Shown: piece by piece, positions 15,306-24,700 of the stretch
Layout: the number at the start of each line of letters is the position of its first letter
Numbering within the stretch: position 1 is the stretch's first letter
Assembly (NCBI GenBank): GCA_016845525.1
Contig: JAERSQ010000120.1
Location: forward strand, 1 to 40,205
Length of the DNA stretch: 40,205 nt
Reading direction: 5' to 3'
Source: Pseudomonadota bacterium
GTDB lineage: Bacteria; Pseudomonadota; Gammaproteobacteria; Arenicellales; UBA868
The notes under the pieces: generated by a model
Told to the model about the DNA's origin: nothing
The model's input: only the letters and a program-made list of their open reading frames with translations
Database searches by the model: none
Translations under genes and position numbers: made by a program

Positions 15306-16739
15306 TCAACGATTACTATCGGCATCTTCTGTCCCGGCATCAGTACCGCCTGTCTGCTTCATGATCTCCTTTGCCGCACGCTCACCCGATAAGTAGGCCC
15401 CATGCAGCGTACCGGGATATGTGGCGTGGGTGGCCTCACCGGCGAAAAAGACCTTTCCGTCCAGCGGTTTGGCAAGTGTTCTGTAATCAGAGAAAGATCC
15501 GCCTGGCGGGATAGACGAATACGCGCCACTGGAAAACTCGTCTGAATACCACCCGGTCACCACAGAATCAACTGCCTTGTACGGCACCGCACTGCCGAAC
15601 ATGAACCTCAAATCCGATAACGCCTGCTGGACGGCCTCTTCTTTATTGGCTTTCTCGATTGATTTTGCGTGTCGACCCCGGGTCAATCCCACGATCACCG
15701 GCTGCCCTGAGTGGGGAGTCAGAGGGAAGTACTCCGTCAGGTTCTCTGTGGAACTGTTGAGCAAGCCCAGTCGATGAGCATCTTCTGGCCAGAAACGTTT
15801 TGAGAATCGTAGCGCGATCTTGTTCATGACGCCCATTTCGAGGCGGCCGATACTGCTTCTCTTGGCCTCTGGCAGTTGGGGCTCGAACTGGACCCGCTCC
15901 TGCTGAAGTACGCCAAGCGGAAGCGTGACCACCACGCGATCTGCTTCAATCACACCCTGGCTGGTAGTCACTTTTGCACCGGACCCGTCAAACGACACCT
16001 TCTCGACAACATGTCCATAACGGATATCCAGCCCGTCGGACAGCGGTTCGACGATCTTCTGGAAACCTCCGCTCACGATGACATCGTCCCCACCAAACTT
16101 CTCATCCATGTCCCAGTGCTTTAGTGCAAGCTGGTCAAAATTGGTGGCATATTCGACCTCGATCTGGCTTGAAAGAAACCACTGGATGCCCCGCTTTACA
16201 ATCGGATCTCCTGAAAGTCCCTTCAGGATTGGGGCAAGGGCATCTGCGACAGAGCGCTTGCTGGACGCAGTGGACTGCGCTTCGTAAAGGCGTTCGATGA
16301 TACTCTCTGACCGCCTCCAAATCGCGTCATAACTCTCATCCTCGATCTCCCCGTACCCGATATCAAAAAGCCATGCTTCGTCCCACTCGGTGGCCGTAGT
16401 CGATAAGCCATATTTGGCGACCATCTTCATGAGCGGGTTGCTTGAAGAGTCGCCATGAATCCAAGCGGCGCCCAGATCCACTGCCGTTCCGAGAGAGTAA
16501 TCGGTCCACATGCGCCCACCAGGTCGATCACGAGCCTCCACCACAATCACCCGGTATCCGTTGGCGGTAAGACGCCTGGCCGCTGACAGTCCCGCCATCC
16601 CCGCTCCGATTACCACAACGGTTTCTCCTGATCCGGTTGTTGCTTGAACGTCCCCAACAGGAAAACGCCGCCCTGGCATCAACCAGGAACCTGCGGCCAG
16701 CAAGGCAGTCGCCAACGCGGCGCGCCGACTCATTTTCAT
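15306..16739 (-). CDS. Tat-exported flavin-containing amine oxidase
   Basis: This protein of about 477 residues has a twin-Arg signal (SRRAALATALLAAGS) followed by an FAD Rossmann motif, VVVIGAGMAGLSAARRL, and EARDRPGGRMW. The C-terminal FAD-binding stretch is FFAGEATHATYPGTLHGAYLSG. This is the flavin monoamine/polyamine oxidase family, which oxidises C-N bonds and releases aldehyde, ammonia or amine, and hydrogen peroxide. The substrate is not evident. The start at 16739 is chosen because GAGGGG lies six bases upstream; an ATG at 16772 would place residues ahead of the signal. It is the first gene of the long minus-strand run and lies 45 bases before the cyclase. It could be an extracytoplasmic tailoring enzyme or an independent amine-catabolic gene. 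Confidence 0.82.
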   Translation of the reverse strand: MKMSRRAALATALLAAGSWLMPGRRFPVGDVQATTGSGETVVVIGAGMAGLSAARRLTANGYRVIVVEARDRPGGRMWTDYSLGTAVDLGAAWIHGDSSSNPLMKMVAKYGLSTTATEWDEAWLFDIGYGEIEDESYDAIWRRSESIIERLYEAQSTASSKRSVADALAPILKGLSGDPIVKRGIQWFLSSQIEVEYATNFDQLALKHWDMDEKFGGDDVIVSGGFQKIVEPLSDGLDIRYGHVVEKVSFDGSGAKVTTSQGVIEADRVVVTLPLGVLQQERVQFEPQLPEAKRSSIGRLEMGVMNKIALRFSKRFWPEDAHRLGLLNSSTENLTEYFPLTPHSGQPVIVGLTRGRHAKSIEKANKEEAVQQALSDLRFMFGSAVPYKAVDSVVTGWYSDEFSSGAYSSIPPGGSFSDYRTLAKPLDGKVFFAGEATHATYPGTLHGAYLSGERAAKEIMKQTGGTDAGTEDADSNR

Positions 16740-17114
16740 CTGTTTCCCCTCGTTGTAGTTACAAGCAACCATGCCGGATTTCGCCCATCAAATGGTGATC
16801 CGAGCTTATTGCTATTAAGCCTCCTTTTCACAAAAAAGTCATGGGCTTGTCGGTTTTCCGGCTTTGGTGTTTTCTGGCGAGATAGCCGCTATGCTGGGGG
16901 ATTAACAAACCTGTGTTGGTGTAATCATTGATGTCATCAGGAACAGCGGACAACCCGGTTTTTCGATCATTTGCAGTAAAACGTCACCGAACTGACGACA
17001 TCACGCCATACTTAACCCCAACCATTAACCAATCGTAATAAAAGTTCTCTCACTGCCCGCCCCGAAACGGGCATCGAGGTGTTAGCATTTTTAACGACGA
17101 AAAAGAGGCTCCAT
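16740..17114. other. Divergent intergenic region between the amine oxidase and HbpS-like genes
   Basis: These 375 bases have no convincing coding frame. They must hold promoters for both flanking genes. I see the amine oxidase ribosome site (GAGGGG), the HbpS-like ribosome site (AAGAGG), and a short hairpin, TGCCCG (17054-17059)/CGGGCA (17068-17073). No clear -35/-10 pair or CRP-type site stands out. Confidence 0.6.
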
Positions 17115-17621
17115 ATGACAACCCGTTTGTTTCGTATTCTGGCGATCAGCAGTGTGCTGTTGGCCACACCGATCAAGGCTCTCGCAGCGGAAGGCACCGT
17201 CACATTCGAGATGCTGAAACCCGAGACTGCGCTCACCGCGGCCCAGGCAGCACTCGAGCGCTGTCGTGACGAAGGCTTTCAGGCAACCATTGCCGTGGTG
17301 GACAGATTTGGCGGGGTCCAGGTCGTATTGCGGGACCAACTCGCGAGCCCGCGTACGGTTCGTACCGCTATCGGTAAAGCCAGAACGGCCGTCGGATTCC
17401 GCACCAACACCACCGATATGGTTGAAGTGACAGATCACGGGCAGCCAGCCTCCGGCATAAGGCATCTGCCCGGTGTGGTGGTGGTCGGTGGCGGCGTGAT
17501 TATCGAAGCCGCGGGTTCGCTGGTGGGCGGCATCGGCGTTTCGGGCGCCCCGGGCGGCGACATGGATGACCTGTGCGCATTTGCGGGGATCAGTGCGATC
17601 GAAGACGAACTGGAATTTTAG
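17115..17621 (+). CDS. HbpS/GlcG-family exported protein
   Basis: This 168-residue protein has a Sec signal peptide (MTTRLFRILAISSVLLATPIKALA) and a complete HbpS/GlcG-like domain. It has LTAAQAALERCRDEGFQATIAVVDRFGG, RTAIGKARTAVGFRTNT, LPGVVVVGGGVIIE and the GGIGVSGAPGGDMDDLCAFAGI closing segment. The family includes heme-binding sensor proteins and proteins of the glycolate locus; its role outside those systems is poorly defined. The start at 17115 is chosen for its ribosome site (AAGAGG) and because the signal peptide begins there. The gene points away from the amine oxidase and is followed by the CRP-type site that precedes the lipoprotein gene. Confidence 0.8.
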   Translation: MTTRLFRILAISSVLLATPIKALAAEGTVTFEMLKPETALTAAQAALERCRDEGFQATIAVVDRFGGVQVVLRDQLASPRTVRTAIGKARTAVGFRTNTTDMVEVTDHGQPASGIRHLPGVVVVGGGVIIEAAGSLVGGIGVSGAPGGDMDDLCAFAGISAIEDELEF

Positions 17622-17647
17622 ATTTTGTGGTCCAGGTACGCCGATAA

Positions 17648-17690
17648 GGTGACGGCCGTCACATTTCCATACCAGCGCGGGGTCTAGAAT
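17648..17690 (+). promoter_or_regulatory. CRP-type palindrome and -10 box with class II geometry
   Basis: GGTGACGGCCGTCACA (17648-17663) contains GTGA-N6-TCAC inside a 14-base perfect palindrome, one mismatch from the CRP half-site consensus. A -10-like TAGAAT is at 17685-17690, with no good -35 box. A start near 17697 puts the palindrome centre (17655.5) at about -41.5, the class II activator position. The downstream gene is the lipoprotein at 17732. Confidence 0.5.
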
Positions 17691-17731
17691 TTTTGCGACA
17701 TCAAGACAAACCCAACCGGAGATATCACCCC

Positions 17732-18208
17732 ATGAAAACCAGAACAATCGGCGCAGTCGTGCTCGGCGCATCGCTGCTTATAGCGGGCTGCAGCACGGCT
17801 CCCACCAAACAGGAACAGGGCGCGGCAGCTGGGGCTGTGATTGGCGGGGTACTCGGATCCGCACTGGGTGATGGGCACTCGGACAAAGGCTGGGCCATCG
17901 CTCTGGGAATTCTCTTCGGCGCAGTCATCGGCGATCAGATCGGCGCCCAGCTGGATGAACGCGACCGCCTGCTGGCCGCACAGAATCTTCAATACTCACT
18001 TGAATCCACCAAGGACGGCGCGGTGACGACCTGGCAGAACCCCAACTCCGGCAATGGCGGCGCGGCAACTCCGACCGCGACCGTGGTGAAATCAGACGGC
18101 ACGCCGTGCCGTGAATTCACGACAGAAATTCAGGTCGGCGGTGAAACCCAGCAGGGTTACGGTACGGCCTGTCGCCAGGCAGACGGCAGCTGGAAGATTC
18201 AGAGCTAA
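17732..18208 (+). CDS. Glycine-zipper outer-membrane lipoprotein (17 kDa surface-antigen-like)
   Basis: This 158-residue protein has a lipoprotein signal, VVLGASLLIAGC, with the lipidated Cys at residue 20. Next is a glycine-zipper membrane segment (GAAAGAVIGGVLGSALG and LGILFGAVIGDQIGAQLD) and a C-terminal domain with paired Cys residues (TPCREF and GTACRQADGSW). This is the arrangement of the 17 kDa surface antigen/RT0821-like family, thought to support envelope integrity. No Asp follows the lipid Cys, so outer-membrane sorting is expected. The start at 17732 has CGGAG about 11 bases upstream; earlier in-frame codons would precede the signal peptide. A CRP-type promoter lies upstream. Confidence 0.82.
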   Translation: MKTRTIGAVVLGASLLIAGCSTAPTKQEQGAAAGAVIGGVLGSALGDGHSDKGWAIALGILFGAVIGDQIGAQLDERDRLLAAQNLQYSLESTKDGAVTTWQNPNSGNGGAATPTATVVKSDGTPCREFTTEIQVGGETQQGYGTACRQADGSWKIQS

Positions 18209-18265
18209 GACCCGGACCGGCAGGTTGCCAGCAACGGGTTGGTCCGAGAGACGCGGCCGGCCCGT

Positions 18266-18973
18266 TCAGTCACGGATCAGGTTATAGCGAAGGATGCACC
18301 AGATCGCACGAAGACCATCTTTCCACCCGATCTTCTTGCCTTCCTCGTAGGTACGCCCGGCGTAGCTGATCCCCACCTCAAAAATCCGAAGGCGGCTGCC
18401 GTCCGGTTTGCGGTACCGGGCAAGACGCGCCGTCACCTCCGGCTCAAACCCAAAGCGGTCCTCGCGCAGAGGTAGGCTCTGAATGATCTCGCGTCGGAAC
18501 ACCTTGTAGCACACCTCCATGTCGGTGAGATTAAGGTTGCTCATCATGTTGGACAGCATCGTGAGCACCCGGTTTCCTACCGAGTGCCAAAAATAAAGCA
18601 CCCGATGAGAATCGCCTCCAGCAAAACGCGAGCCATAGACCACATCTGCCCCATGAGTTTCGATCGGCGCCAGCAGCCGCGGATAATCCCCTGGGTCATA
18701 TTCAAGGTCGGCATCCTGTACCAGCACGACATCACCGGTAGCCGCGGCAAACCCGGAACGCAACGCGGCGCCCTTGCCCTGGTTGACTTCATGCAGTACT
18801 GCCTCGACCCCGTCATTTGCGGCCAGGGTCTGCACCAATTCCCGGCTGCCATCAGAGGAGCAGTCATCCACCAGGATGATCTCGGTCGAAACGGGCACGT
18901 TCTGCACACGCGCAACAATCTTGGCAAGCGTGCCAATCTCGTTGTACACAGGAATGACAACGCTGACGATCAT
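18266..18973 (-). CDS. GT2 family glycosyltransferase (dolichyl-phosphate mannose synthase-like)
   Basis: This 235-residue GT-A fold enzyme opens with [13 protein letters not shown] and has [25 protein letters not shown] and the metal-binding DADLEYDP. These are typical of polyprenyl-phosphate mannosyl/glucosyl transferases. The acceptor could be undecaprenyl phosphate in envelope glycan synthesis. No C-terminal transmembrane helices are present, so it is the single-domain soluble or peripheral form. It is convergent with the lipoprotein gene and divergent from the pilus operon, with about 150 bases of non-coding DNA before fimT. It is probably a stand-alone gene. Confidence 0.85.
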   Translation of the reverse strand: MIVSVVIPVYNEIGTLAKIVARVQNVPVSTEIILVDDCSSDGSRELVQTLAANDGVEAVLHEVNQGKGAALRSGFAAATGDVVLVQDADLEYDPGDYPRLLAPIETHGADVVYGSRFAGGDSHRVLYFWHSVGNRVLTMLSNMMSNLNLTDMEVCYKVFRREIIQSLPLREDRFGFEPEVTARLARYRKPDGSRLRIFEVGISYAGRTYEEGKKIGWKDGLRAIWCILRYNLIRD

Positions 18974-19123
18974 GCAGGCGGATTCGGACAGAAGCTCAAC
19001 CGGTATTTTGCCATTAATCGGACTCTATCTGTGTTCTTACCGACGCTACTGTCCGGGGCAAAACGTGCGCCCCATCACTGTATAGACCTTGTGGCAGACT
19101 TATGCTGGGAGATCGTTTAAACC

Positions 19124-19735
19124 ATGCCAAAGTTGAACGTCTTGGGACTCAAGGTAACGAAACCGGATTCTTTTTTCCGTCGCCCTGTTTGCGTATCGGG
19201 ATTTACCCTGATCGAACTGATGGTGACGATCGCTATCATCGGCATCGTGGCGCTTATCGGCATTCCGGCTTTTGGTGACTTTGTGCTCAACAACCGTATC
19301 CGCGGCCAGACCAGTGACTTCATCGGCCAGCTCACCCAGGCCCGGTCAGAAGCGATGCGCACCGCAACCCGCGTGACGGTCTGCCCGGGTACCGCCGGAG
19401 GCTGTGCTGACAGCAACTGGGAAAACGGCTGGGTGGTGTTTATCGATGTCAATGCCAACGCTGCACTCGATAGCGGTGAAGCCGTTATCGGAATCGGAGC
19501 GGCTCTTGATGGTGACAATACGCTGCGATCCGCTGCCTTCACGACCTATATCTCGTTTCGACACGATGGCGGCTCAACCAGTATCGCAGGCAGCGGACTC
19601 GCGGGCTCTTTTGCACTCTGTGACAGTCGGGGATATGGTGACAAAGCACGGGCCATCGCCGTCAGTGCCAGCGGACGAGTGAAAGTACTTCCCGCCAATG
19701 CTGCCGGGTCCGGCCTCAGCAGCTGCGGCACATGA
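19124..19735 (+). CDS. fimT: FimT/GspH-family minor pilin
   Basis: This 203-residue prepilin has a long leader and the class III cleavage motif [28 protein letters not shown], with Glu at mature position 5. The GspH/FimT globular domain follows (IRGQTSDFIGQLTQARSEAMRTATRVTVCP, NGWVVFIDVNAN, SGRVKVL). FimT-type minor pilins are pseudopilins that help start type IV pilus assembly, and some bind DNA for uptake. It is the first gene of the minor-pilin operon and its stop overlaps the pilV start (ATGA). The start at 19124 has GGGAG about 12 bases upstream. Confidence 0.87.
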   Translation: MPKLNVLGLKVTKPDSFFRRPVCVSGFTLIELMVTIAIIGIVALIGIPAFGDFVLNNRIRGQTSDFIGQLTQARSEAMRTATRVTVCPGTAGGCADSNWENGWVVFIDVNANAALDSGEAVIGIGAALDGDNTLRSAAFTTYISFRHDGGSTSIAGSGLAGSFALCDSRGYGDKARAIAVSASGRVKVLPANAAGSGLSSCGT

Positions 19736-20175
19736 AGACGAACAACAGCCAAGGCTTCACCCTGCTGGAAGTGCTGATTGCGCTCGTCATCTTTTCCTTT
19801 GGCCTGTTGGCTCTGGCCGCGCTGATGGCCAAGGGCCTGCAGTACAACACCAGCGCACTGCACCGCTCCTATGCGTCCAGTCAGGCCTACGACATGGCCG
19901 ACCGGATGCGGGCCAACCGCCTGGGGATTGACGCCGGCAACTACGACTCGGTTTCCGGAACAGGGAGCGACCCCGGGTGTATCGCCAGTGGCTGTAACCC
20001 GGCGCAGATGGCGCAATACGATGGCTGGGCGTGGAACAGCATGAACGCGGCTGTGCTTCCAAGCGGCAGCGGCACTGTCGGCAGGTCCGGCACCACCTAT
20101 ACCATCACCCTGACCTGGGACGATGACCGCGACGGTACTGCGGACGACAGTTTTGTTTTCGAGTTCCAACCATGA
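19732..20175 (+). CDS. pilV: Minor pilin PilV
   Basis: This 147-residue prepilin has a short leader, the cleavage motif G-FTLLEVLIALVIFSFGLLALAAL and the PilV-typical YASSQAYDMADRMRANR stretch. PilV is part of the minor-pilin complex that primes type IV pilus assembly and places PilY1 at the tip. The pilus subunits are held in the inner membrane until assembly and processed by the prepilin peptidase PilD, which is not encoded here. It overlaps fimT by four bases and pilW by four bases, so translation of the three genes is coupled. Confidence 0.88.
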   Translation: MKTNNSQGFTLLEVLIALVIFSFGLLALAALMAKGLQYNTSALHRSYASSQAYDMADRMRANRLGIDAGNYDSVSGTGSDPGCIASGCNPAQMAQYDGWAWNSMNAAVLPSGSGTVGRSGTTYTITLTWDDDRDGTADDSFVFEFQP

Positions 20176-21206
20176 TGCGCGATTGCAAAATGCGGGCCAC
20201 TCCAAGGGACAATCGTGGACTTCATCGCCAGCGGGGCGTCACGCTGGTTGAGTTGATGATCGCTCTTGTCATCGGACTGTTGGTGACGGTGGCGATGCTC
20301 AAGGTTTACGTGGACGCCAGTCGAATGTACCGCTTCAACGAGGGTCTTGCCCGAGTTCAGGAAAACGGCCGGTTTGCGCTTGAATTCATCCGCCGCGATG
20401 CCCGGGTGGCGGGTTTCTGGGGATGTTACAGCGACGCCGCACTGACCAACGGTATCTCGGCAACGAGCGACGCCTATATCAATGTTGGCGCCGGACACAT
20501 CACCGGCACATCTGACGACGGGCTGAACAGCTCGGACAGCCTCACCTTTCGCAGTGCGACCGGCAGCGGCGCCCTGGTGACATCCGACATGTCAGGAACC
20601 GGCGGCACGATCACGGTCGATAGCGCCAGTGCTCTCGCCACCGGCACCGCCGTACTGATCAGTGACTGCGAAAACGGGGATCTCTTTCAGATAACCGGCA
20701 TCTCCGGAACAGCCCTCGCCCACGCGGCAGGTGCGGGTGCCAATGTCTCACCCAACCTCAACAAAGCGTACGCAGCCGGCGCCCGGGTTTACGAAGCCCG
20801 GCAGGCGACCTTCTGCATCGGTCCCGGCGCTGATCCGGCACAGCCCGCACTGCGGCGCCTCGTTAATCCGGCCCCCGGGCAGACTTGTGCAGGCAACGGT
20901 GATGAACTGCTCGAGGGAATCGAAAATATGCAGATCCTCTACGGTGAAGATACCGATGCTGACACCGACGGCGCCAATGGAGACGGAACTGCCAACCGCT
21001 ACGTGACCTTTGGCGCCTCGGGTCTTGATATTGACCGCATCGTGAGCGTTCGCATCTCTGTGCTCGTGCGCTCCATCAATAACAATCTGACCACAGAACC
21101 TTCGCCTTATACCTTTAACGGCATCACCGTCACACCGGGGAGCACCGATAAATACCTGCGCAAGGTCTTTACCACGACCATCACGCTGCGCAATAAAGCA
21201 GGCTAG
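20172..21206 (+). CDS. pilW: Minor pilin PilW
   Basis: This 344-residue protein has a prepilin leader ending RQRG-VTLVELMIALVIGLLVTVAML, followed by the PilW signature NEGLARVQENGRFALEFIRRDARVAGFWGC. The C-terminal part includes LLEGIENMQILYGED and the closing segment with DIDRIVSVRISVLVRS. Length and order (after pilV, before pilX) match PilW of pseudomonads and xanthomonads. It is a component of the priming minor-pilin complex. Two overlapping start codons are available (20172 and 20175); both keep the coupling to pilV. Confidence 0.88.
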   Translation: MMRDCKMRATPRDNRGLHRQRGVTLVELMIALVIGLLVTVAMLKVYVDASRMYRFNEGLARVQENGRFALEFIRRDARVAGFWGCYSDAALTNGISATSDAYINVGAGHITGTSDDGLNSSDSLTFRSATGSGALVTSDMSGTGGTITVDSASALATGTAVLISDCENGDLFQITGISGTALAHAAGAGANVSPNLNKAYAAGARVYEARQATFCIGPGADPAQPALRRLVNPAPGQTCAGNGDELLEGIENMQILYGEDTDADTDGANGDGTANRYVTFGASGLDIDRIVSVRISVLVRSINNNLTTEPSPYTFNGITVTPGSTDKYLRKVFTTTITLRNKAG

Positions 21207-21217
21207 GATGTAAGCGT

Positions 21218-21760
21218 ATGAAAACCCGTATTTTCGATCCACATAGCCAACAGGGCTGGGTTCTGATCATCGGCCTGGTGGTGCTGGTCATGCTGACCAT
21301 TATTGCCATGGCACTGATGCGGACTACCCTGCTCGAAGAAAAAATGGCCGGCGCAAGCCGTGACATCAACCTGTCTTTTGAGGCGGCCGAGGCGGGCCTG
21401 CGCGGAGCAGAAGCCTTTATCGAGAGTCAGGCCGACGACAGCGCATTCACGGCAACAGGAACAGGGCTTTATGCACAGGGGACAGCGGAAAGTAATCTGG
21501 AGCCGGCGCCCTTCGGCACCAATTGGGACGACGGCAACTCAAGAACCCTGTCTAGTGCACCGGCCGGCGTGACCAGCGCGCCGCGGTATATGATCAAGAA
21601 AGTCGGTGAAAGCGGCGGCGAAGGCTCGCTCAATATCGGGGGCTACGGCGAGACGGATCTCACCCAAACGTCAGTGATCTACCGCATCACAGCCCGCGGC
21701 ACTGGCGGCAGCGACAATACCCAGACCATTTTGCGCAGCCATTATGCGAGGGCGTACTGA
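21218..21760 (+). CDS. pilX: Minor pilin PilX
   Basis: This 180-residue protein has the PilX N-terminus: a short leader, then G-WVLIIGLVVLVMLTIIAMALMRTTLLEEKMAGASRD and AAEAGLRGAEAFIE. As usual for PilX, the Glu normally at position 5 of the mature pilin is absent. PilX connects the minor-pilin complex to PilY1 and affects pilus-mediated aggregation in other bacteria. It lies 11 bases after pilW and 14 bases before pilY1. Confidence 0.87.
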   Translation: MKTRIFDPHSQQGWVLIIGLVVLVMLTIIAMALMRTTLLEEKMAGASRDINLSFEAAEAGLRGAEAFIESQADDSAFTATGTGLYAQGTAESNLEPAPFGTNWDDGNSRTLSSAPAGVTSAPRYMIKKVGESGGEGSLNIGGYGETDLTQTSVIYRITARGTGGSDNTQTILRSHYARAY

Positions 21761-21774
21761 CGCCCGGCGTCGAT

Positions 21775-24700
21775 ATGGATCTTTTGCATCAAACACTGAA
21801 AGCCGCCCTCATCGGCATCAGCGTTACCTTCGTTACCAGTCTGCCGGCAAACGCCGGGGTTACGACACCGGCACAGGTGCCGCTTTTTGTTGGGGGGATC
21901 ACCAAGGCCAATGTCATGCTGCTGCTGGATGATTCGGGCTCGATGGAGGCCATCGCCCCGGGTGCGCCTTTTGATTCAGATATCACCTATTCCTGCCCGG
22001 CCGCGACCACGTTGAATTCGGCTTCAGTGGGAATCCTCTATGCCGAGTACCGCTTGTGGGACGGCTACGCCCAGTTCTACTGGTATCAGCCGGACATGAG
22101 TTTCGGCGGCTGGGGTGAATGGGGGGATCTCAACTACTACGCCTCAGACCCGCAGTACTGCTTTGACCCGGGGCAAACCTACTCCGCTTACCTCGAAGGC
22201 TTTGCAGCCGAGTACAGCGGCAACTACTTGAACTGGTACTTCGGCCCTTATGACGGCGGCAATCCCTTCGGCTCAGGCGCCACGCGCAAACCGGCCGCGA
22301 TCAACCGGATTGAAGCAGCGCAACTTGCGGCTCATCAGTTGCTGGATTCCATGAGCAACGTGCGGGTGGGTGTGGCCGGATTCAACGGAGGCCTGGGGGC
22401 GAGAATCCATCACGGCGTAGCGGATCTTGCCACCCACGAAACTGCCATCAGGGCGGCCATCGATGACCTCACGGCGTCAAACTGGACACCGCTGGCAGAG
22501 GCCCTGCACGACATCGGCCGCTACTTCACCGGATTCGCCGGCACCATTAATCCGGGCAATCAGGAAAGCGCCTGTAGCGTGAACGGACAATACGACGGCT
22601 CACTGACGCTGCATCCGGGCGGACCTGCCAGCACAAAAGATGACGACACCATTTTCCACGACACGCCTGCCCTGTCGGCCGGGGTATCGGGCCACTCACC
22701 CATCTGTTACTGGTGCCAAAAAAACTTTGTGGTACTGCTGACCGACGGTGAGCCCTACTATGACAACAACATCAGCGCGGACAGTGGGCTGCGTGATTAC
22801 GATGGCGACTGCGCCGAGGGTGATTGTGGAGCCTACGACCGTAAAAGCGATCGGGAATACGGCACCTCCGGCAGTGACTATCTCGATGATGTGGCACAGG
22901 CGCTGTATGAGCTTGACCTCAGGCCCGACATCGACGACCTCGACGGAGAAAGCGCAACCAACAACGTCGTGACCTATACCGTCGGCTTTGCCATCGACCA
23001 TCCTCTCCTGAGTGATACTGCCGAGCAAAGCGGGGGCTTGTATTTCACAGCAGACAGCACCGAGGACCTGAATCAGGCCTTTGCCGATATCGCCCGTGAT
23101 ATAACCGACCAGATCGGTGCCGCTGCCGGGGCTGGGTTCTCATCGAGCGCTATCGAGGCGGACAGCATGCTTTTTCTGACCCAGTTCAATTCCTCTGACT
23201 GGTCCGGCGATCTTCTGGCCTTTGATCTTGCCGAAGACGGTTCGGTTTCAACCTTCGCCAAATGGTCCGCCAAGGAAACCTTCACCGATACCTTCTTCGA
23301 TGATCCGACGACCGCAAGCCGCATAGCCTACAGCTGGAATCCCATTCTTGCCAGCGGCGTGCTGATGAAGAACACGCTCGATGTGGCTGATCTTCTGGCT
23401 GATTACCAGACAGATCCTGACGGCACCAGTGAAGCGCCGGCCACCGATCAGGCAACTGCCCGGCTTGCCTATCTCCTTGGCAGCCGGAACCAGGAATCGT
23501 CCGCTTCGCTCTATGATTTCAGGTCCCGCAACGCCGACAGCATTCTGGGTGACATTGTGCATTCAAAGCCGGTCTTTGTAGGCGATGCGCAGTTGGGCTG
23601 GCCGGATACCGGCGCATTCGACTACGGCGGCGGCAAACACTACTCGGACTTCAAGAGTGCCGTGGCCGGCCGTTCAGGCACGGTGTATGCCGGCGGCAAC
23701 GATGGCGCACTGCATGGCTTCGATGCAGACACCGGGGTCGAGGTACTTGCCTACTACCCCGCACATCTGGCAAAAACGGATCTCGAGAGCGGCTATCACT
23801 ATCTGACCGATCCTGACTACAGTCACCGTTATTTTGTGGATGGCTCACCGGTGGTCGGTGATGCTTTCATCAAAGGCGCCGGCTCAAGCAGCGCTGCCTG
23901 GCGTACCGTCCTGCTCGGTACCGACCGCGCGGGAGGTCGGGGCCTCTTCGCGCTTGACGTGACGGATCCCGATGACTTTACCGATACCTCAATCAAGGCG
24001 GCGCAAACCGTGCTTTGGGAGTTCAGTCACGCCGATGACGCCAATCTTGGCTATACCTTCAGCGAGCCGACCATCGCGCTTTTGAACAACGGCAAATGGG
24101 CGGCCATCGTCGGTAACGGCTACGGCAACACCGGCAATGGTCACGCAGAACTCTTCGTGCTTTATCTTGACGGCGGCCTGGACGGCAGCTGGACCTATGG
24201 CTCCGACTACCTGCGCATTTCCACCGCTTCGGGATCTCCTTCCGACCCGGACGGGCTGTCGACCCCGTCGGTCATTGACCTTGATGCCGACGGGGTTGCC
24301 GACCGGGTCTACGCCGGCAGCCTGCACGGGGGGCTCTGGACGTTTGACCTCAGCGGCGCCAGCTCCGCATCCTGGGGCATTGCGCATGGCGGTCAGCCGC
24401 TGGTTCATGCTATCAACCCTGCTGGCGATCCCCAGCCCATCACCACAAAGCCGCAGGTCATCCGCCATCCGAGCGTCAGTGATGGACCGGATCCGAATGT
24501 GATGGTGCTTTTTGGTACCGGTCAGTATCTGGTGGAAACCGACAAGGCGAGTACCGATACCCAGAGCTTTTACGGCGTGTGGGACCGGGGTATCGGCAAC
24601 CGCCTTCGCGCCCATCTTCAGGCGCAGTCTCTCCTGTCCGGCACTGCGGCTTCGGTGCGTCTTATCAGCGAGAACGATGTCAACTACAGCACCGACGGGG

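Noticed and set aside
19091-19106. Sigma54-like -24/-12 element (TGGCAGACTTATGCT) before fimT
   Set aside because: Only 9 bases separate GG and GC instead of the strictly required 10, and the boxes deviate from consensus.
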